NCBI RefSeq assembly: GCF_042660705.1
Contig: NZ_JBHSUQ010000001.1
Length of the DNA: 64,000 nt
Direction: 5' to 3' (one strand)
Source: Undibacterium_A arcticum
GTDB taxonomy: Bacteria; Pseudomonadota; Gammaproteobacteria; Burkholderiales; Burkholderiaceae_D
Position numbers and translations under genes: made by a program. Shown one piece after another: positions 1-7,975 of this stretch; position 1 is the stretch's first letter; the number at the start of each line of letters is the position of its first letter. Below the pieces are notes generated by a model. It saw only the letters and a program-made list of their open reading frames with translations, made no database searches and was not told where the DNA came from.

Positions 1-1
1 T

Positions 2-955
2 GAAAAACACGGTTGGCTACTGCTGGTGGCCAGTTTGCCGACCTCGGGTGCAACACCGAGGATGCGCCTGTGGCGGGCGATCAAATCCCTCGGCTGCGCC
101 GCGTTGCGAGATGGCGCTTATCTGTTGCCTGCGGCCCCAAACCATGAAGCAGCGATGGCGGAACTGGCGGAGCAAACGAACCGCGAGGGCGGTCAGGCTT
201 GGGTGGTGGACGTCGCTCCTCGCTCGCGGGAAGACCAGGCTGCATTCATGGCGCTGTTTGACCGCATGGGCGAGTACGCCGAACTCGCCGGGCAGTTAAG
301 CCAGGCCAGAAAGATTCTGGCATCCCAAACCCCAGTTGAAGTCATCAAGCTGGTGAAGAAGCTCCGCAAGGAGCTCGACAATATCCGCCGCATCGATTTT
401 TTCTCCAGCGAATCATCCCTGAGCGCCGAGGCCGCGTGGTCCGACTTTGCGGAGGCTGCCAATGCGCTGCTGTCACCGGATGAGCCACATGCGGCAGAGC
501 GCCCGATTGCACTGCGCAATCCCGCTGATTATCAGGGCCGCACCTGGGCCACGCGGCGCAATCTGTGGGTCGACCGGGTCGCGAGCGCGTGGTTGATTCG
601 GCGCTTCATCGACCGCAAGGCCAGCTTCCTTTGGCTCGACAGTCCAGCCGCTTGCCCGCCGGACGCGTTGGGTTTTGACTTTGATGATGCCGCATTTACA
701 CACGTCGGCGACCGGGTCACCTTTGAGGTACTGCTGGCGAGTTTTGGACTCGAAGCCGACCCGGGGCTGGCCAGGCTCGGCGCACTGGTTCATGCGCTCG
801 ACGTTGGCGGCAGTTCGACGCCAGAGGCGGTCGGCTTCGAGGCAATCGTCTCGGGAGCGAGGACCCGGCTGAACAATGACGATGCGCTGTTGGCCGAGAT
901 CGGGACCGTGCTCGATTCCCTGCTGGCGCATTTCAACCTGGAGAGCACCACATGA
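2..955 (+). CDS. chrB: Chromate resistance protein ChrB (5' end outside window)
   Basis: The reading frame is open from the left edge and begins with residues reading EKHGWLLLVASLPT, the usual ChrB N-terminus. The true start therefore lies just outside the window, and the GTG at 26 is probably internal. ChrB proteins accompany the chromate efflux pump ChrA and are reported as chromate-responsive regulators in some bacteria. The C-terminal half carries the ChrB domain, with WVDRVASAWLIRRFID near nt 568-615 and a conserved DDAAFTHVGD stretch. The stop overlaps the chrA start by ATGA (952-955), so the two genes are probably translated together. About 317 codons are visible, close to the family's full length. 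Identity is well supported; whether it acts as regulator or accessory resistance protein is inferred from the family. Confidence 0.9.
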   Translation, partial: EKHGWLLLVASLPTSGATPRMRLWRAIKSLGCAALRDGAYLLPAAPNHEAAMAELAEQTNREGGQAWVVDVAPRSREDQAAFMALFDRMGEYAELAGQLSQARKILASQTPVEVIKLVKKLRKELDNIRRIDFFSSESSLSAEAAWSDFAEAANALLSPDEPHAAERPIALRNPADYQGRTWATRRNLWVDRVASAWLIRRFIDRKASFLWLDSPAACPPDALGFDFDDAAFTHVGDRVTFEVLLASFGLEADPGLARLGALVHALDVGGSSTPEAVGFEAIVSGARTRLNNDDALLAEIGTVLDSLLAHFNLESTT

Positions 956-2124
956 CCGATTCCCCAACCATTCCGCAATACACGCTTGGGCAGATGGTGT
1001 TGTACATGCTGCGTCTCGGTGCGCTCGGCTTCGGCGGGCCAGTGGCCTTGGTCGGTTACATGCAGCGCGACCTGGTCGAGGAGCGCAAATGGATACGTCC
1101 GGAAGACTACAAGGAAGGTTTGGCCTTGGCCCAACTGGCGCCCGGCCCGCTGGCGGCGCAGCTTGGAATCTACATGGGTTACGTCCATTACCGGATTCTG
1201 GGCGCCACCCTGGCCGGGCTGGCTTTTGTCATGCCATCGTTCTTGATGGTGGTCGCGCTGGGCTGGGCCTATGTGCGCTTTGGCGGCTTGTCCTGGATGC
1301 AGGCGGTGTTCTACGGTGTCGGCGCGGCGGTGATCGGCATCATCGCGATCAGTGCCAAGAAGCTGACGGTCAAGAGCGTCGGCAAGGACAAACTGCTGTG
1401 GGCCATCTACCTGCTGCTGGCAGCGGTCACGGTGATCACCGAATCCGAAATAGCCTGGTTATTCATTGGTGCAGGCGTGTTGGTCTGGCTGTTGCGGGCA
1501 CCGCCGAAATGGCTGAGCAAAACCAGCGTTCATGCCGCCAGTCTGGCGCAGCTACCGGTGGCAACCGGCTGGTTGGGCGGATTGGATGTGTCGGTGCTGA
1601 GCCAGATCGGGATTTTCTTTGCCAAGGCCGGCGCCTTCGTATTCGGCTCGGGACTGGCCATCGTGCCTTTTCTGTACGGTGGCGTCGTCACGGAACACCA
1701 CTGGCTGACCGATAAACAGTTCGTCGATGCGGTAGCGGTGGCGATGATTACGCCGGGGCCGGTGGTCATCACCGTCGGCTTTATCGGCTACCTGATTGCG
1801 GGAACGTCCGGCGCCACGGTCGCTGCACTGGCGACGTTTTTGCCGTGCTACCTGTTCACGATCATCCCGGCCCCCTACTTCAAAAAATACGGCAAGTTGC
1901 CCGGTGTCATCGCCTTCGTCGACGGCATCACGGCCGCCGCGATCGGCGCCATTGCCGGCTCGGTGATCGTCATCGCCCGGCGTTCGATTGTCGATGTACC
2001 GACCGCCGCAGTCGCGCTGGTCACCGTGCTGTTGCTGTGGAAATTCAAGAAGCTGCAGGAGCCGGTGATCGTCGTCGTTGCCGCCCTGGTCGGCCTGGTT
2101 TTGTACCCGCTGCTACATACTTGA
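952..2124 (+). CDS. chrA: Chromate efflux transporter ChrA
   Basis: A 390-residue hydrophobic protein of the CHR family, which exports chromate from the cytoplasm across the inner membrane. The two-domain structure is visible. The first half opens with LGALGFGGPVALVGYMQ, and a second related block starts near residue 220 with FFAKAGAFVFGSGLAIVPF, as expected for long CHR proteins made of two homologous halves of several membrane segments each. TPGPVV near residue 268 matches the conserved proline-rich loop of the second half, and LAPGPLAAQ is its counterpart in the first. The start overlaps chrB by ATGA and the next ChrB-domain gene follows 11 bases after the stop, so the three form one operon. 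High confidence. Confidence 0.93.
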   Translation: MTDSPTIPQYTLGQMVLYMLRLGALGFGGPVALVGYMQRDLVEERKWIRPEDYKEGLALAQLAPGPLAAQLGIYMGYVHYRILGATLAGLAFVMPSFLMVVALGWAYVRFGGLSWMQAVFYGVGAAVIGIIAISAKKLTVKSVGKDKLLWAIYLLLAAVTVITESEIAWLFIGAGVLVWLLRAPPKWLSKTSVHAASLAQLPVATGWLGGLDVSVLSQIGIFFAKAGAFVFGSGLAIVPFLYGGVVTEHHWLTDKQFVDAVAVAMITPGPVVITVGFIGYLIAGTSGATVAALATFLPCYLFTIIPAPYFKKYGKLPGVIAFVDGITAAAIGAIAGSVIVIARRSIVDVPTAAVALVTVLLLWKFKKLQEPVIVVVAALVGLVLYPLLHT

Positions 2125-2135
2125 AGGAGCGAATC

Positions 2136-2591
2136 ATGCAATGGATAACACGCGAGCGACCCAAGATTGACCGGATAGCCTGCCCTTGGCTCATCGCCCG
2201 CTTCATCGACCAGGAACCGGAGTTTCTGTACGTGCCGGCCAAGGAAGTGTTGACGGAGGCGGCACGCAGCGGCGCGATCCCGTATGACATCCCGGGTGCC
2301 GAGTTGTCGCATGTGGGGGACTTGTGCAGTTTCGACGCTTTCCTGAAAAAATATGCGTTGACCGATCCGGCACTGCAACAGCTCGCCGCCATCGTCCGCG
2401 GCGCTGACACCTCGCGGCTGGACCTCACGCCGCAGTCACCTGGGCTGTATGCCTTGTCGCTGGGATTGTCGCAAGTCTTCGTCGACGACCAGGAAATGCT
2501 CAAGCATGGGATGGTCATGTATGACGCGCTGTACGCGTGGTGCAAGCACTGCCAGGCCGAGACCCATCAATGGCCGCCTTCGATTAGCTGA
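2136..2591 (+). CDS. Short ChrB C-terminal-domain protein
   Basis: A 151-residue protein that corresponds to the C-terminal domain of ChrB alone. IDRIACPWLIARFID near its N-terminus parallels WVDRVASAWLIRRFID of the upstream full-length ChrB, and GAELSHVGDLCSFDAF parallels the THVGDRVTFEVL stretch. The ATG at 2136 is preceded by GAAGGAGCGAATC, a good ribosome binding site, which fixes the start; an earlier in-frame start would lie inside chrA. It is the last gene of the chrB-chrA operon and is followed by a terminator. Stand-alone ChrB-domain proteins are annotated as chromate resistance proteins, but their biochemical role is not settled. It arose either by duplication of the ChrB C-terminal domain or by fusion in the other direction. 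Confidence 0.85.
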   Translation: MQWITRERPKIDRIACPWLIARFIDQEPEFLYVPAKEVLTEAARSGAIPYDIPGAELSHVGDLCSFDAFLKKYALTDPALQQLAAIVRGADTSRLDLTPQSPGLYALSLGLSQVFVDDQEMLKHGMVMYDALYAWCKHCQAETHQWPPSIS

Positions 2592-2661
2592 TGGCGTCAG
2601 CCTGCCCGCGCCGGATCGACATCAGCTTTGCATTGAGCAACCAGCATGTGATTCGCTCAAT

Positions 2662-2693
2662 AAAAAACCACCCGTGACTGAGTGGTTTTTTTT
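2662..2693. terminator. Bidirectional rho-independent terminator
   Basis: An A-run followed by ACCAC, a short loop, GTGGT and eight T residues forms a hairpin with U-tracts readable from both strands. It lies between the end of the rightward chrBA operon (stop at 2591) and the end of the leftward exported-protein gene (stop at 2745), so it can serve both. Confidence 0.8.
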
Positions 2694-2744
2694 GAGGGGG
2701 GTAGCGAACTAAGCCGGTCCGGATTGGCAGTTGAACCAGTCCGG

Positions 2745-3179
2745 TCAGCACTCGCCCTTCTTCGCATGTCCCGGTGGGCAATGGTAGCCGCGACGGTCAT
2801 CGTCACGGTCACCACGATGACCATGACGATCACCGTCATCATCGTCATCATCATGGTCGCGATGCTTGGAGCGCTTCCAGCCACCCTGCTTCAGGCGCCA
2901 GCTGCCGCCGTCGCGATCCCAAACCGGTTGCTCGTAGACCATGCCGACGCGCGCGCGCTCCCAGTGGCCCGGTTGCCAGACATGGCGATAGCCGTCCCAG
3001 TTCCAGAAACCGGTGATCCAGATGTTGCCGACCCGTGGCGGCGGCGGCGGTTCGTAACGCGGCGGCGGCGGTTCGGAATTGATATTGATGCTGAAGCCGA
3101 TCTGCGCATGCGCCTGCGCCGGCGCAAAAGCGGCAGCGCTGACGGCAATGACTGCGGCCGCTAACAGAGGTAGTTTCAT
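2745..3179 (-). CDS. Exported YXWGXW-type protein with His/Asp-rich tail
   Basis: A 144-residue secreted protein. The ATG at 3179 is chosen because it starts a clear signal peptide (MKLPLLAAAVIAVSAAAFA, cleavage likely after AHA) and has AGAGG-like purines upstream; a longer frame to 3314 lacks these. The mature part has a proline-rich linker (PPPPRYEPPPPPR), then tryptophan motifs GFWNWDGYRHVWQPGHWE and WDRDGGSWRLKQGGW of the YXWGXW-repeat family, then a tail very rich in Asp, His and Arg (about residues 108-130), ending in two Cys residues. The tail could bind metal ions, which would fit its place beside chromate resistance genes, but that is inference. Members of this family are common periplasmic proteins of unknown role in Burkholderiales. 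Confidence 0.75.
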   Translation of the reverse strand: MKLPLLAAAVIAVSAAAFAPAQAHAQIGFSININSEPPPPRYEPPPPPRVGNIWITGFWNWDGYRHVWQPGHWERARVGMVYEQPVWDRDGGSWRLKQGGWKRSKHRDHDDDDDDGDRHGHRGDRDDDRRGYHCPPGHAKKGEC

Positions 3180-3556
3180 GCTGGATCCCGTGGTAGTTTC
3201 TTTGAGGCAAACATTATGCCGCAGCGGCCTGATCGGTGCTGGATTTATTACAGATTCCAACATCCCTGCCAGCCTTGAGACGTTGGATATACTTGCCGCA
3301 CAGACGCCTGTCATCTCATTAAAATAAAGCGATTATCAGACATACTCCCGACGTGCGTGGATGAATCAAGAGAAAATAGGAAGCTAGTCGCCAACTTCGT
3401 GGTCCGTGCATGAATCACGGCGGTCCTGCCGATCCGGACTTGGTTCCCATCGAATTCGCCGTCAAAAATGATAAAAAGACGGGGTATATATCCAATTACA
3501 ACATTTTATAAGCGGGAATGATGGCAATGACCGGCAGTATATATACCAACCCGGGC
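3180..3556. other. Intergenic region without recognised gene
   Basis: About 375 bases between two leftward genes. It should hold the promoter of the exported YXWGXW-type gene near its left end. The right part is AT-rich (for example GGGTATATATCCAATTACA near 3481). No convincing ORF, RNA or repeat is visible. Confidence 0.5.
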
Positions 3557-4225
3557 TCAGGTGACGGGATCGGCCGGCCCGACATTGCCCCAGCTGTTTT
3601 CATAAATCAGCTCCTGCAACGCGCGGCGCTGATCCCAGCCTTCGGTCTCCAGCATCGGCGCCGGGTAAAACGCCTCGACCTGACCGACGCACAACAGCGC
3701 GAAAGGCTGGCTGCCTTCCGGCATCTGGCATAGCTCGCGCAGATGCGCCGGATCGAACATCGAGACCCAGCCGACACCGATTCCTTCGGCGCGCGCCGCC
3801 AGCCAGAAGTTCTGGATCGCGCACGAGGCCGATGCCATGTCCATCTCAGGCATGGTGCGGCGGCCGAACACGTATTTTTCGCGATGATCGACCAGCGCCA
3901 CGATCAGCAACTCGGCGCAGGCCAGAATGCCTTCGACCTTCAGTCGCATGAATTCATCACCGCGCTGCCCTAGCGCCGCGGCGGTGGCTGCCCGCTCCTG
4001 CTGCACGTGCTGATACAGCGCCTGGCGCAACAGCGGATCGAGGATCCGAATGAAGCGCCACGGCTGCATGTAGCCGACGCTCGGCGCGTGGTGGGCTGCG
4101 GCGATGAAGCGTGCCAGTTGTGCGGGCTCGATGGCGCCGGGCACGAAATGTCGCATGTCGCGTCGTTCGCGGATCGCCCGATACACGGCGTCGATTTCGG
4201 CGTCCGAAAATTGATGTGAATTCAT
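3557..4225 (-). CDS. bluB: 5,6-dimethylbenzimidazole synthase BluB
   Basis: BluB breaks down reduced FMN with oxygen to give 5,6-dimethylbenzimidazole, the lower ligand of cobalamin. The protein has the nitroreductase fold: an N-terminal RERRDMRHF motif that contacts FMN and contains the conserved Asp, HAPSVGYMQPWRF, and the C-terminal GWDQRRAL segment typical of BluB. The ATG at 4225 (MNSHQF) is preferred over an upstream ATG at 4240 because it overlaps the cobQ stop by ATGA, giving translational coupling. The length is 222 residues, normal for the family. It is the last gene of the btuF / btuF-like / cobQ / bluB unit. The product feeds CobT, encoded at about 19-20 kb. Confidence 0.92.
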   Translation of the reverse strand: MNSHQFSDAEIDAVYRAIRERRDMRHFVPGAIEPAQLARFIAAAHHAPSVGYMQPWRFIRILDPLLRQALYQHVQQERAATAAALGQRGDEFMRLKVEGILACAELLIVALVDHREKYVFGRRTMPEMDMASASCAIQNFWLAARAEGIGVGWVSMFDPAHLRELCQMPEGSQPFALLCVGQVEAFYPAPMLETEGWDQRRALQELIYENSWGNVGPADPVT

Positions 4226-5724
4226 CGCGCACACTCCCATTGTGGCAAGGATGTAATGGCATCCAGCAGGCCGGCGCTGGCATCGGCGATCCGGTCCAGG
4301 CTGGCCTCGCGCAGTTGCGCCAGATCGACCCTATTATCGGTCCGTAACCCGGCCCACGCCAGCAGCGCGGCGCAGGCGTCGGGTGTATCGAACATGCCGT
4401 GCAGATAGCTGCCGAGGATCTGGTCGTCGGCCGAACGCGCACCTTCCGGCCGCGCGTGGATGCCATCGGCGATGTGAAAGGCCGGACGCGCCAGCGCGGC
4501 GCCATGCGAGCTGCCCATATGGATTTCGTAGCCGCTGACGGTGGCAACTGTTGCACCCGTTGCGGCGTCCGCAAAAGCGCAATGGCCGTTCACTTGCGCC
4601 AACCGCTTGGCCTGGGTCAGCGTGGTATCGATCTCGAGCAGGCCGAGCGCAGTCGTCACGCCAGGCGCGCCTTCGACCCCGTGCGGGTCGGCCACCGTGT
4701 GCCCCAGCATCTGGTAACCACCGCAGATCCCGATCAGCTTGCCGCCATAGCGCAGATGCTTGCGCAACGCATCCTGCCAGCCTTGCGACTTGAGCCAGTC
4801 GAGGTCGGCGCGGGTGTTTTTGCTGCCGGGCAGGATGATCAGATCGGCCTGCGGCATCGGCTGCCCCGGCCCCACGAATTGCAGATCGACGTCGGGATGG
4901 GCGCGCAACGCGTCGAAGTCGGTATGGTTGCTGATGCGCGGCAGCACCGGCACCGCGATCCGGAATTTTCCGCCGACGCTCTGCCCGGTCTGGATCGCGT
5001 CTTCTGCATCCAGATGCAGGCCGTGCAGATACGGCAGCACCGCCAGCACCGGCTTGCCGGTCTGCTGCTCGAGCCAGTCCAGCCCCGGTTGCAACAGGCT
5101 GATGTCGCCACGGAAGCGATTGATCACGAAGCCGACGATGCGCGCCCGCTCGCTATCGGACAGGCAGGCCAGCGTGCCGACGAAATGCGCGAATACGCCG
5201 CCGCGGTCGATGTCGGCCACCAGGATCACCGGGCAATCGACCGCTTCGGCAAAACCCATGTTGGCGATGTCGCGGTCGCGCAGGTTGATTTCGGCCGGGC
5301 TGCCGGCGCCTTCGACGATGACCGTCTCGTAGCCCGCCAGCAGGCGTTGATGCGACGCCAGCACCGCCGCCATCGCCACCGTCTTGTATTGATGGTAATC
5401 GCGTGCGTTCATGTCGGCGCGCACTCTGCCGTGGATGATCACTTGTGCGCCGGTGTCGCTCGACGGCTTCAGCAGCACCGGGTTCATGTCGGTATGCGGC
5501 GCCAGACCTGCCGCCTGCGCCTGCAGCGCCTGCGCGCGGCCGATCTCGCCGCCGTCGTTGGTCACCGCGCTGTTCAGCGCCATGTTCTGCGGCTTGAACG
5601 GCACCACCCGCACACCCTGCCGATGCAGCAAGCGGCACAATGCGGCGACCACGGTGCTCTTGCCGGCGTCCGACGTTGTGCCCTGCACCATCAGGGTACG
5701 GTACGGAAACGGCTTGCCGCTCAT
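4222..5724 (-). CDS. cobQ: Cobyric acid synthase CobQ
   Basis: CobQ is a glutamine- and ATP-dependent amidotransferase that amidates side chains b, d, e and g of adenosylcobyrinate diamide to give adenosylcobyric acid. The 500-residue protein has the N-terminal ATP-binding motif GTTSDAGKSTVVAALC and VPFKPQNMALNS, and a C-terminal class I glutamine amidotransferase domain with the catalytic Cys in GICGGYQMLG and His in GSYLHGMF. The ATG at 5724 overlaps the stop of the upstream BtuF-like gene (ATGA), and the end overlaps bluB in the same way. All expected motifs are intact. Confidence 0.95.
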   Translation of the reverse strand: MSGKPFPYRTLMVQGTTSDAGKSTVVAALCRLLHRQGVRVVPFKPQNMALNSAVTNDGGEIGRAQALQAQAAGLAPHTDMNPVLLKPSSDTGAQVIIHGRVRADMNARDYHQYKTVAMAAVLASHQRLLAGYETVIVEGAGSPAEINLRDRDIANMGFAEAVDCPVILVADIDRGGVFAHFVGTLACLSDSERARIVGFVINRFRGDISLLQPGLDWLEQQTGKPVLAVLPYLHGLHLDAEDAIQTGQSVGGKFRIAVPVLPRISNHTDFDALRAHPDVDLQFVGPGQPMPQADLIILPGSKNTRADLDWLKSQGWQDALRKHLRYGGKLIGICGGYQMLGHTVADPHGVEGAPGVTTALGLLEIDTTLTQAKRLAQVNGHCAFADAATGATVATVSGYEIHMGSSHGAALARPAFHIADGIHARPEGARSADDQILGSYLHGMFDTPDACAALLAWAGLRTDNRVDLAQLREASLDRIADASAGLLDAITSLPQWECAR

Positions 5725-6530
5725 GGGGTAATCCCAACGACACGTTGCTGCCACTGCGCGACGATCGCGCTGATTTGCGCCAGGCCCTCGGTGATGGCCG
5801 ACGGGCCGGGCGACAGGATGTCGGGCGATTTGATTTCGAACAGCATGTTGTTTTGCAAGGCCGGAATCGCGTCCCAGCCGGGGCGATTGCGCACGGAATC
5901 GGGCTGGAATTTCTTGCCGCACCAGGAGCCGATGATGATGTCGGGTGCGCGCCGCACCACCTCTTGCGGATCGGCGATGATGCGCTGTTTTGCGCTCTGG
6001 TGGATCGACAGTTCGGGAAACGCGTCGGTGCCGCCGGCCAGCGTAATCATTTCGGCGGCCCAGCCGATCCCGCTCATCAAGGGCTCGTTCCATTCCTCGA
6101 AATAGATCACCGGCCGCCGTTGCCATTGCGCGGCGCGCTGGCGCACCGCATCGATGTGCGCCTGCAGTTCCGACACCAGCTGTTCACCGGACGGCTGCCG
6201 ATCGACCAGCGCCGCCAGTACCCGCACCATGCGCAGGATGCCGGCCACGTCGCGCTGGTTGAACAGATGCACCTCGATGCCGGCAAGCGCGAGGTCGCGG
6301 CAAATGTCGGCCTGCAGGTTGCAGAAACCAATCGCCAGATCGGGCTCGACCGCCAGGATGCGTTCCAGCTTCGACGAAGAAAAGCCACTGATCTTCGGCT
6401 TCTCCGTGCGCGCCCGAGGTGGCCGCACCGTAAAGCCGGAAATGCCGGCGATGCAGTCTTCGGCGCCGAGCGCGTACAGGGTTTCCACCGATTCGGTCGA
6501 CAGGCAGGCGATGCGGCGGTAGTGGCTCAT
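5721..6530 (-). CDS. BtuF-like cobalamin-binding protein lacking a signal peptide
   Basis: A 269-residue protein of the periplasmic-binding fold used by BtuF and siderophore-binding proteins (COG0614-type). It has LSTESVETLYALGAEDCIAG at the N-terminus, EPDLAIGFCNLQ in the first lobe and PDIIIGSWCGKKF in the second. The start at 6530 (MSHYRR) overlaps the stop of the true btuF by ATGA, and from this start there is no signal peptide, so the product should stay in the cytoplasm. It sits between btuF and cobQ, which points to a job in corrinoid handling. Sequence similarity supports substrate binding; the cytoplasmic location and any chaperone-like role are inference. A misplaced start is unlikely, because an upstream extension would run through btuF. 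Confidence 0.8.
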   Translation of the reverse strand: MSHYRRIACLSTESVETLYALGAEDCIAGISGFTVRPPRARTEKPKISGFSSSKLERILAVEPDLAIGFCNLQADICRDLALAGIEVHLFNQRDVAGILRMVRVLAALVDRQPSGEQLVSELQAHIDAVRQRAAQWQRRPVIYFEEWNEPLMSGIGWAAEMITLAGGTDAFPELSIHQSAKQRIIADPQEVVRRAPDIIIGSWCGKKFQPDSVRNRPGWDAIPALQNNMLFEIKSPDILSPGPSAITEGLAQISAIVAQWQQRVVGITP

Positions 6531-7456
6531 GGCTGCACCTTGCCCGGTCCGGCCGGATGCGCGCTTCGGTGCTGGCGCGCCAGTTCCAGTTTCTCGCACA
6601 GCGCCGCAGTGCCTTCAACCATGCGCGGGCCGGAGCGGCTGAGCAGGTCGCCGTCGAGCGAGAACAGATTGCCGTTGCGCACCGCCTGCATCGTCGGATA
6701 CGCCTTCCACAGGCTGACGCCGCCACCGTTCTGGTTGCGCTGATCGCCGCTGAGGATGGCTTCCGGATTTTCCTGCAGCACCGCTTCCACCGTGACATTG
6801 GGCGCAATCACGGTCATGTTGGCGAAGATGTTCTCGCCGCCGCACAGGCGGATCGCGTCGCTGACGATGTGCTTGCCGTTGAGCGTGTACAGCGGCTTGT
6901 CCCAGACCTGGTACATCATTCGCACCGGCGAGCGGTTGCCGTATCTCGCCTTCAGGGCGGCAAGTTTGGCGCGTTGCTCATCTGCCGCTTGCTGCGCCAC
7001 TTTTTCGGTACCCAGCAATTTGCCGATGCGTTCGATGTTGTCGGCAATGTCGCCCAGCTTGTGCGGCTCGCTCTGGAACAGCGGGATGTTCAGCTTGCGC
7101 AGCATCTCGATCTGACGGTCCGCATTGCCGTGCATCCAGACCACGATCAAATCGGGCTTCAGCGCCAGCACGCGCTCCATGTCGACCTGACGATTGTCGC
7201 CAACCAGCGGAATCTTCTTCGCCGCGGGCGGAAAATCGCTGTAGCTGACGGTGCCGACGATGCGATCGCCGCCGCCGGCCGCGAACACCAGTTCAGTCAC
7301 ATGCGGCGCCAGCGTCAGCACGCGCTGCGCTGGTTTCGCTAAGGTGATCGTTTTGCCGGCGTCGTCCTGGACGGTGATGGCGGCCAGTGCGTGGCAGCTG
7401 AATAGCGCGAGCAAGTAGCCTAATTTATTGATGTTGTACTTCATTGTGTTGCTCAT
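6527..7456 (-). CDS. btuF: Cobalamin ABC transporter substrate-binding protein BtuF
   Basis: The periplasmic vitamin B12-binding component that delivers cobalamin to the BtuCD importer. The product has a signal peptide (KLGYLLALFSCHALA) and the two-lobed periplasmic-binding fold, with the N-lobe RVLTLAPHVTELVFAAG and ALKPDLIVVW motifs and the C-lobe ENPEAILSGD. The ATG at 7456 (MSNTMKYN) is preceded by CAGGAATAAAC, giving better ribosome-binding spacing than the in-frame ATG at 7444. It is the first gene of a four-gene unit with ATGA overlaps ending in bluB. The permease and ATPase genes btuC and btuD lie 5 kb away in another B12 unit. No riboswitch was recognised directly upstream. Confidence 0.9.
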   Translation of the reverse strand: MSNTMKYNINKLGYLLALFSCHALAAITVQDDAGKTITLAKPAQRVLTLAPHVTELVFAAGGGDRIVGTVSYSDFPPAAKKIPLVGDNRQVDMERVLALKPDLIVVWMHGNADRQIEMLRKLNIPLFQSEPHKLGDIADNIERIGKLLGTEKVAQQAADEQRAKLAALKARYGNRSPVRMMYQVWDKPLYTLNGKHIVSDAIRLCGGENIFANMTVIAPNVTVEAVLQENPEAILSGDQRNQNGGGVSLWKAYPTMQAVRNGNLFSLDGDLLSRSGPRMVEGTAALCEKLELARQHRSAHPAGPGKVQP

Positions 7457-7474
7457 GTTTATTCCTGAAATGTG

Positions 7475-7748
7475 AAACACGAAATCGGTCGGCAATCGCA
7501 CTGAACCGTAAAACTGTCGTCCAGCCCTTCGAAAGGCTCAGGACAAGCTGGCCTTGGGCCGCGCTGGGAGCCATTGGCTTCGATGCCCCGATACGGCTGC
7601 TTGCACGATGACCTGATAGAAATGACTATCAGTCGGATATCAATTGGCTGCGTCAGTTCGTCACGAACGCCACTGGGTTCCTGCGTGCGCAGGAACGACG
7701 TCTATATTTAAATTCACGATTTATCACTTTCTTCAATTCAAAACATGT
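7475..7748. repeat. Tandem noncoding element, copy A (period about 274 bp)
   Basis: The stretch from AAACACGAAATCGGTCGGCAATCGC to the AT-rich end near 7748 is repeated, diverged, directly downstream. Shared blocks include GGCAAT, AAAACTGTCGTCC, CCCGATACGGCTGCTTGCA and CACTGGGTTCCTGCGTGCGC (copy A form). It contains REP-like palindromic parts (GTTCCTGCGTGCGCAGGAAC). No gene is visible. Confidence 0.7.
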
Positions 7749-7975
7749 AAAACACCTGAGCGATCGGCAATTGCCTCTGACGACAAAACTGTCGTCCCAG
7801 CGAACGCTGGGACCCAGTGGCGTTCGATGCGCCCCGATACGGCTGCTTGCACGATGATCTGAAAAAATTGGCTATTAACAGGTTTTTAATTGGCTGCATA
7901 AGTTAGCCACCAAAGACGCTGGGTTCCTGCGTTCGCAGGAACGACGTTAATGTTTAAATTTGTGATTGAACATTT
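7749..7975. repeat. Tandem noncoding element, copy B
   Basis: Second, diverged direct copy of the element at 7475-7748. It carries two palindromes, GTCCCAGCGAACGCTGGGAC near 7794 and GTTCCTGCGTTCGCAGGAAC near 7923, both of a type found elsewhere in the window (24.05-24.18 kb). Its end runs into the last codons of the leftward cobD gene (stop at 7954). Confidence 0.7.

Noticed and set aside
2682..3164. Rightward 160-codon frame opposite the YXWGXW-type gene
   Set aside because: Val/Thr/Met-rich artefact of the Asp/His-coding repeat on the other strand; no start signal.
4399..6105. Long rightward open frame (568 codons) opposite cobQ and the BtuF-like gene
   Set aside because: Arg/Gln/His-rich composition typical of the antisense of GC-rich genes, no family match, and full overlap with two well-supported genes on the other strand.
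7457..7953. A second cobalamin riboswitch upstream of btuF
   Set aside because: Searched by eye for GCTGCCCCCGCAAC-like and B12-box sequences on the minus strand; none found. The stretch is explained by the tandem element.
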